A stretch of 36,252 bases of DNA from the NCBI GenBank assembly GCA_003558105.1, contig PWMS01000057.1, forward strand, positions 1-36,252, read 5' to 3'. The notes under the pieces are model-generated. The model had not been told where the DNA came from, did not search any database, and saw only the letters and a list, made by a program, of their open reading frames with translations. The DNA is from Mollicutes bacterium. GTDB lineage: Bacteria; Bacillota_I; Bacilli_A; Izemoplasmatales; Izemoplasmataceae. The stretch's first letter is position 1. Every line of letters starts with the position of its first letter. Shown here one piece after another: positions 34,145 through 36,252 of this stretch. The position numbers and the translations under genes were made by a program.

Positions 34145-34654
34145 ATGCGTCAAAGAATTATTGCAGCAACCCCGATGATCAGTTTATTATTGTTTTTAAT
34201 GAGTGGTTTTGTTTTGGGCGAATGGCTTCTTGGTTTAACCGCCTTTTTGTTAATGCCGCTATCAACGTTACTTCTAAGTGGTAATTTTAAAAAGCGCCTT
34301 AACCAATTTATGCCCTTGATCGCCTTAGCGATATTTTTATGGATCGCTATAGGCTTAAATGCCCCGCACCCTGGTTGGGTTGTCTTTTTGCTTATTCCCA
34401 TTTCCAACATTGTTTTAGAGGGCCATATTAACGCACGCCAGTTTGTGACCTTGTCGATTACAATTCTTTATGTCGTCCTTGGTTTGGTTTTGGATGATTT
34501 TTGGCATCCAGGATGGTTAATGTTACTGCTCATTCCGATTTTTCACACGCTTTTTTTTCCAACGAAAACCGTCGAGTTTTTCACCAGTGGTAAAGAAGGA
34601 TTTAAACGTACCATCAACGATTACATCCACGTCGAAAGCGATGATGAGCATTAA
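34145..34654 (+). CDS. Small multi-pass membrane protein with repeated HPGW motifs
   Basis: A 169-residue membrane protein with about five or six helices. No family function is recognised. Three similar blocks are visible: LGLTAFLLMPLST, HPGWVVFLLIPISN and HPGWLMLLLIPIFH. Each is a helix entry followed by a polar turn, suggesting internal duplication. Start ATG 34145 is preferred over TTG 34142 because AAAGGA lies a few bases upstream. It follows the methyltransferase by 4 bases. Confidence 0.75.
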   Translation: MRQRIIAATPMISLLLFLMSGFVLGEWLLGLTAFLLMPLSTLLLSGNFKKRLNQFMPLIALAIFLWIAIGLNAPHPGWVVFLLIPISNIVLEGHINARQFVTLSITILYVVLGLVLDDFWHPGWLMLLLIPIFHTLFFPTKTVEFFTSGKEGFKRTINDYIHVESDDEH

Positions 34655-34719
34655 TTCCTAAATGTATATTTAGCTTTGCCCTCCCCTTTTCGTGTTAAAA
34701 TGAAAATGTGGAGGTTACA

Positions 34720-35148
34720 ATGATGAAAAACAAAAATAAGAAGCAAGATATGAGCCATTATGTTACAAAAGAAAACGGGACCGAACCGGCCTTTGACAAT
34801 GCTTATTACAATAATACCCGCCCAGGCATCTATGTTGATATCGATACGGGCAACGTCCTTTTTACCACCAACGAACAATACGACGCTGGTTGTGGCTGGC
34901 CTTCTTTTACCAAGCCACAAGGCGAGATAGAAGAGCATTTTGATGATACTTTTGGCATGCGCCGAACCGAAGTCAAAAGCCAATCATCTAATAACCATCT
35001 AGGGCATGTGTTTAACGATGGTCCTAAAAAGACAGGCGGTCTTAGGTACTGCATTAATTCCGCCGCCTTAAAATTTATCCCTAAAGAAGCATTAAAAGCG
35101 CAAGGTTATGAAGCCTATGAAAAATACTTTAAAGATGAGAAGAAGTAG
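34720..35148 (+). CDS. msrB: Peptide-methionine (R)-S-oxide reductase
   Basis: A 142-residue MsrB that repairs methionine-R-sulfoxide in proteins. It carries the GCGWPSF and NHLGHVFNDGP motifs and the catalytic C111 in RYCINS. The paired CxxC zinc ligands of some MsrBs are absent, as in the zinc-free branch. Start ATG 34720 is chosen because GGAGG at 34710-34714 lies 5 bases upstream; the GTG at 34708 precedes that site. No good promoter beyond a possible TAAAAT near 34696 was seen. yaaA follows 6 bases after its stop, so an oxidative-stress pair is likely. Confidence 0.95.
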   Translation: MMKNKNKKQDMSHYVTKENGTEPAFDNAYYNNTRPGIYVDIDTGNVLFTTNEQYDAGCGWPSFTKPQGEIEEHFDDTFGMRRTEVKSQSSNNHLGHVFNDGPKKTGGLRYCINSAALKFIPKEALKAQGYEAYEKYFKDEKK

Positions 35149-35154
35149 GTCTTT

Positions 35155-35862
35155 ATGAAAATGATAATTGCCCCTTCAAAAACCATGCATAAAACCGCCC
35201 AAAAAGGGACGACTTTTCCACTTTTTCAACCCCAACAAGAAACGCTTCTAAAAACCCTCCAACGCATGGATGAAAAAGCTTTATTAAGTTTATTCAACAT
35301 CAAAGATAAAAAAATCGCACAACTGAATTACGCAAGATTCCAAGATTTTAAAGAAGATAACCACGCGCTTTTTGCTTATAGTGGGCACCAATTTAAATTT
35401 TTAGACGCCAAAAATCTAGATGAAGAAAGCCTTCATTATCTTGACCAACGTCTTTATATCATGAGCGGTTTATACGGTTTAATTCGCCCCAGTGATTCGA
35501 TTGGTTTGTACCGCTTACCCATGGGGTTAAAATTACATAACGTACCCTTAAAATACAATTGGATAAAACCGTTAAGCGATTATCTAGTTGGCGAAACGGT
35601 TTTAAATTTAGCGTCCAAAGAATACAGCGATGCCCTCGATAAAAAACGCGTTCATGTGGTGGATGTGGATTTTTATCCCGATCAGACTTTAAAACGAAAA
35701 GTACCGGCCATGGAAGCCAAGAAATTACGGGGCTTGATGGTCCGCCACATGGCCCTAAACCGTGTGAAAACCCTAGAAGGTATTAAACGCTTATCATTCA
35801 ATGATTATCGTTATCTAGCCAATGTCTCTAATCCCAAGCGTTTGGTGTTTGTCAAGCGCTGA
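35155..35862 (+). CDS. yaaA: YaaA-family peroxide stress protein
   Basis: A 235-residue DUF328/YaaA protein. Matching segments are MIIAPSKTM at the start, FAYSGHQFKFLDA, the conserved LYIMSGLYGLIRPSD with YRLPMG, and VDVDFYPDQ. In E. coli YaaA limits iron-driven damage during peroxide stress and binds DNA. It lies 6 bases after msrB, which fits a shared stress role. It ends at TGA 35860-35862. Confidence 0.93.
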   Translation: MKMIIAPSKTMHKTAQKGTTFPLFQPQQETLLKTLQRMDEKALLSLFNIKDKKIAQLNYARFQDFKEDNHALFAYSGHQFKFLDAKNLDEESLHYLDQRLYIMSGLYGLIRPSDSIGLYRLPMGLKLHNVPLKYNWIKPLSDYLVGETVLNLASKEYSDALDKKRVHVVDVDFYPDQTLKRKVPAMEAKKLRGLMVRHMALNRVKTLEGIKRLSFNDYRYLANVSNPKRLVFVKR

Positions 35863-35875
35863 AAAGGTGATGCCT

Positions 35876-36252
35876 ATGGAAGACTTGCAACGATTGCTAC
35901 TATTGATCGTAGCATTTGTCTCGCTCATCCCCTTAATCCACTTGCATAAACTCAAAGCATCGAGAGATTTTAAAAACCTCAGAATCGTCACGATGCTTGT
36001 TTTTGTATGGAGCATGAACATGGTCATCAAATATTTAGTTGAAAACACGTTTATTATCTATCTGATGTTTTTAATGGTTTATCCATTGATATTTTTAACC
36101 ATAGTCTATTTTATGAAAACGGTGTTTCACTATTTTAACATCCGCCTACCCAAAGGCTTGGAATATAGCTTGTTTTTCTATGTAGTGTTGATTGCCATTT
36201 TCGCCTTCAGCAACGATGTTCACGGGTTGTTCCTCGCTATAAGCTACCAGCC
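35876..36252 (+). CDS. N-terminal part of a multi-pass membrane protein, possibly a 7TM sensor (3' partial)
   Basis: The frame starts at ATG 35876 behind AAAAGGTGA and is open to the right edge, giving 125 residues. Four or more membrane helices are visible, separated by short polar loops such as LHKLKASRDFKNLR and FNIRLPKGLEY. The segment AFSNDVHGLF resembles the TNDxHxLxF motif of the 7TM domain at the front of some bacterial sensor kinases and diguanylate cyclases, so a signalling protein is possible. The catalytic part, if any, is outside the window. Confidence 0.7.
   Translation, partial: MEDLQRLLLLIVAFVSLIPLIHLHKLKASRDFKNLRIVTMLVFVWSMNMVIKYLVENTFIIYLMFLMVYPLIFLTIVYFMKTVFHYFNIRLPKGLEYSLFFYVVLIAIFAFSNDVHGLFLAISYQ

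Noticed and set aside
1-36252. Mycoplasma-type code (TGA as tryptophan)
   Set aside because: Several well-defined genes end in TGA with a partner start overlapping it (ATGA junctions), and tryptophans are TGG.
1-36252. Mobile elements, prophage genes or CRISPR arrays
   Set aside because: No transposase, integrase, phage structural gene, terminal inverted repeats or regularly spaced direct repeats were seen.

Overview
The window is a continuous bacterial chromosome segment with about 40-45% GC by eye. It uses the standard bacterial code: many genes end in TGA, and tryptophan is TGG. It carries Bacillota-type promoters and GAGGTGA-style ribosome binding sites. The large acidic repeat protein, the CASTOR/POLLUX-like channel, the YtqB-type methylase and the purine genes suggest an anaerobic Bacillota or a deep-branching Mycoplasmatota lineage (Izemoplasma/Acholeplasma type). 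That placement is an inference with low to moderate confidence.

Layout. (1) Positions 1-5127 hold an envelope pair: a huge membrane-anchored acidic repeat protein, cut by the left edge, and a lipoprotein, closed by a strong terminator. (2) Positions 5191-11513 hold housekeeping genes: ThpR, an alpha/beta-hydrolase fold protein that has lost its catalytic Ser and His, a CASTOR/POLLUX-like channel, a guanylate kinase-like protein, upp, a bifunctional NAD(P)HX repair enzyme and a tRNA-Ser(GGA). (3) cyuA (L-cysteine desulfidase) has its own promoter and terminator. (4) Positions 13213-32957 hold a tightly packed 18-gene + strand operon for anaerobic purine breakdown. It starts behind a near-consensus promoter and ends at a bidirectional terminator. 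(5) guaD is convergent with this operon and completes base salvage into it. (6) Positions 33595-36252 hold an mnmM-like methyltransferase, a small membrane protein, msrB, yaaA and the start of a membrane (probably 7TM sensor) protein.

How the operon probably works. Adenine deaminase and guanine deaminase deliver hypoxanthine and xanthine. Two complete three-subunit molybdenum hydroxylases (gene orders FAD-FeS-Mo and Mo-FeS-FAD) act on purines. MocA and XdhC, and perhaps the P-loop NTPase, mature their cofactor. A PreA/DHOD-like ferredoxin-type flavoprotein, the HyuA-type hydantoinase and SsnA would reduce and open the rings. YgeY, YgeW and two fold-type II PLP enzymes would process the remaining C3 diamino/ureido skeleton. 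The family set overlaps the ygeW-ygeY-ssnA-hyuA gene set known from anaerobic purine/urate-degrading bacteria. It differs in having a stand-alone PreA-like protein, a duplicated hydroxylase, an NTPase, a small membrane protein and no canonical YgeX, YgfK, YqeB or YqeC in the window. The exact intermediates cannot be read from sequence.

No insertion sequences, prophage genes, CRISPR arrays or rRNA genes were seen.
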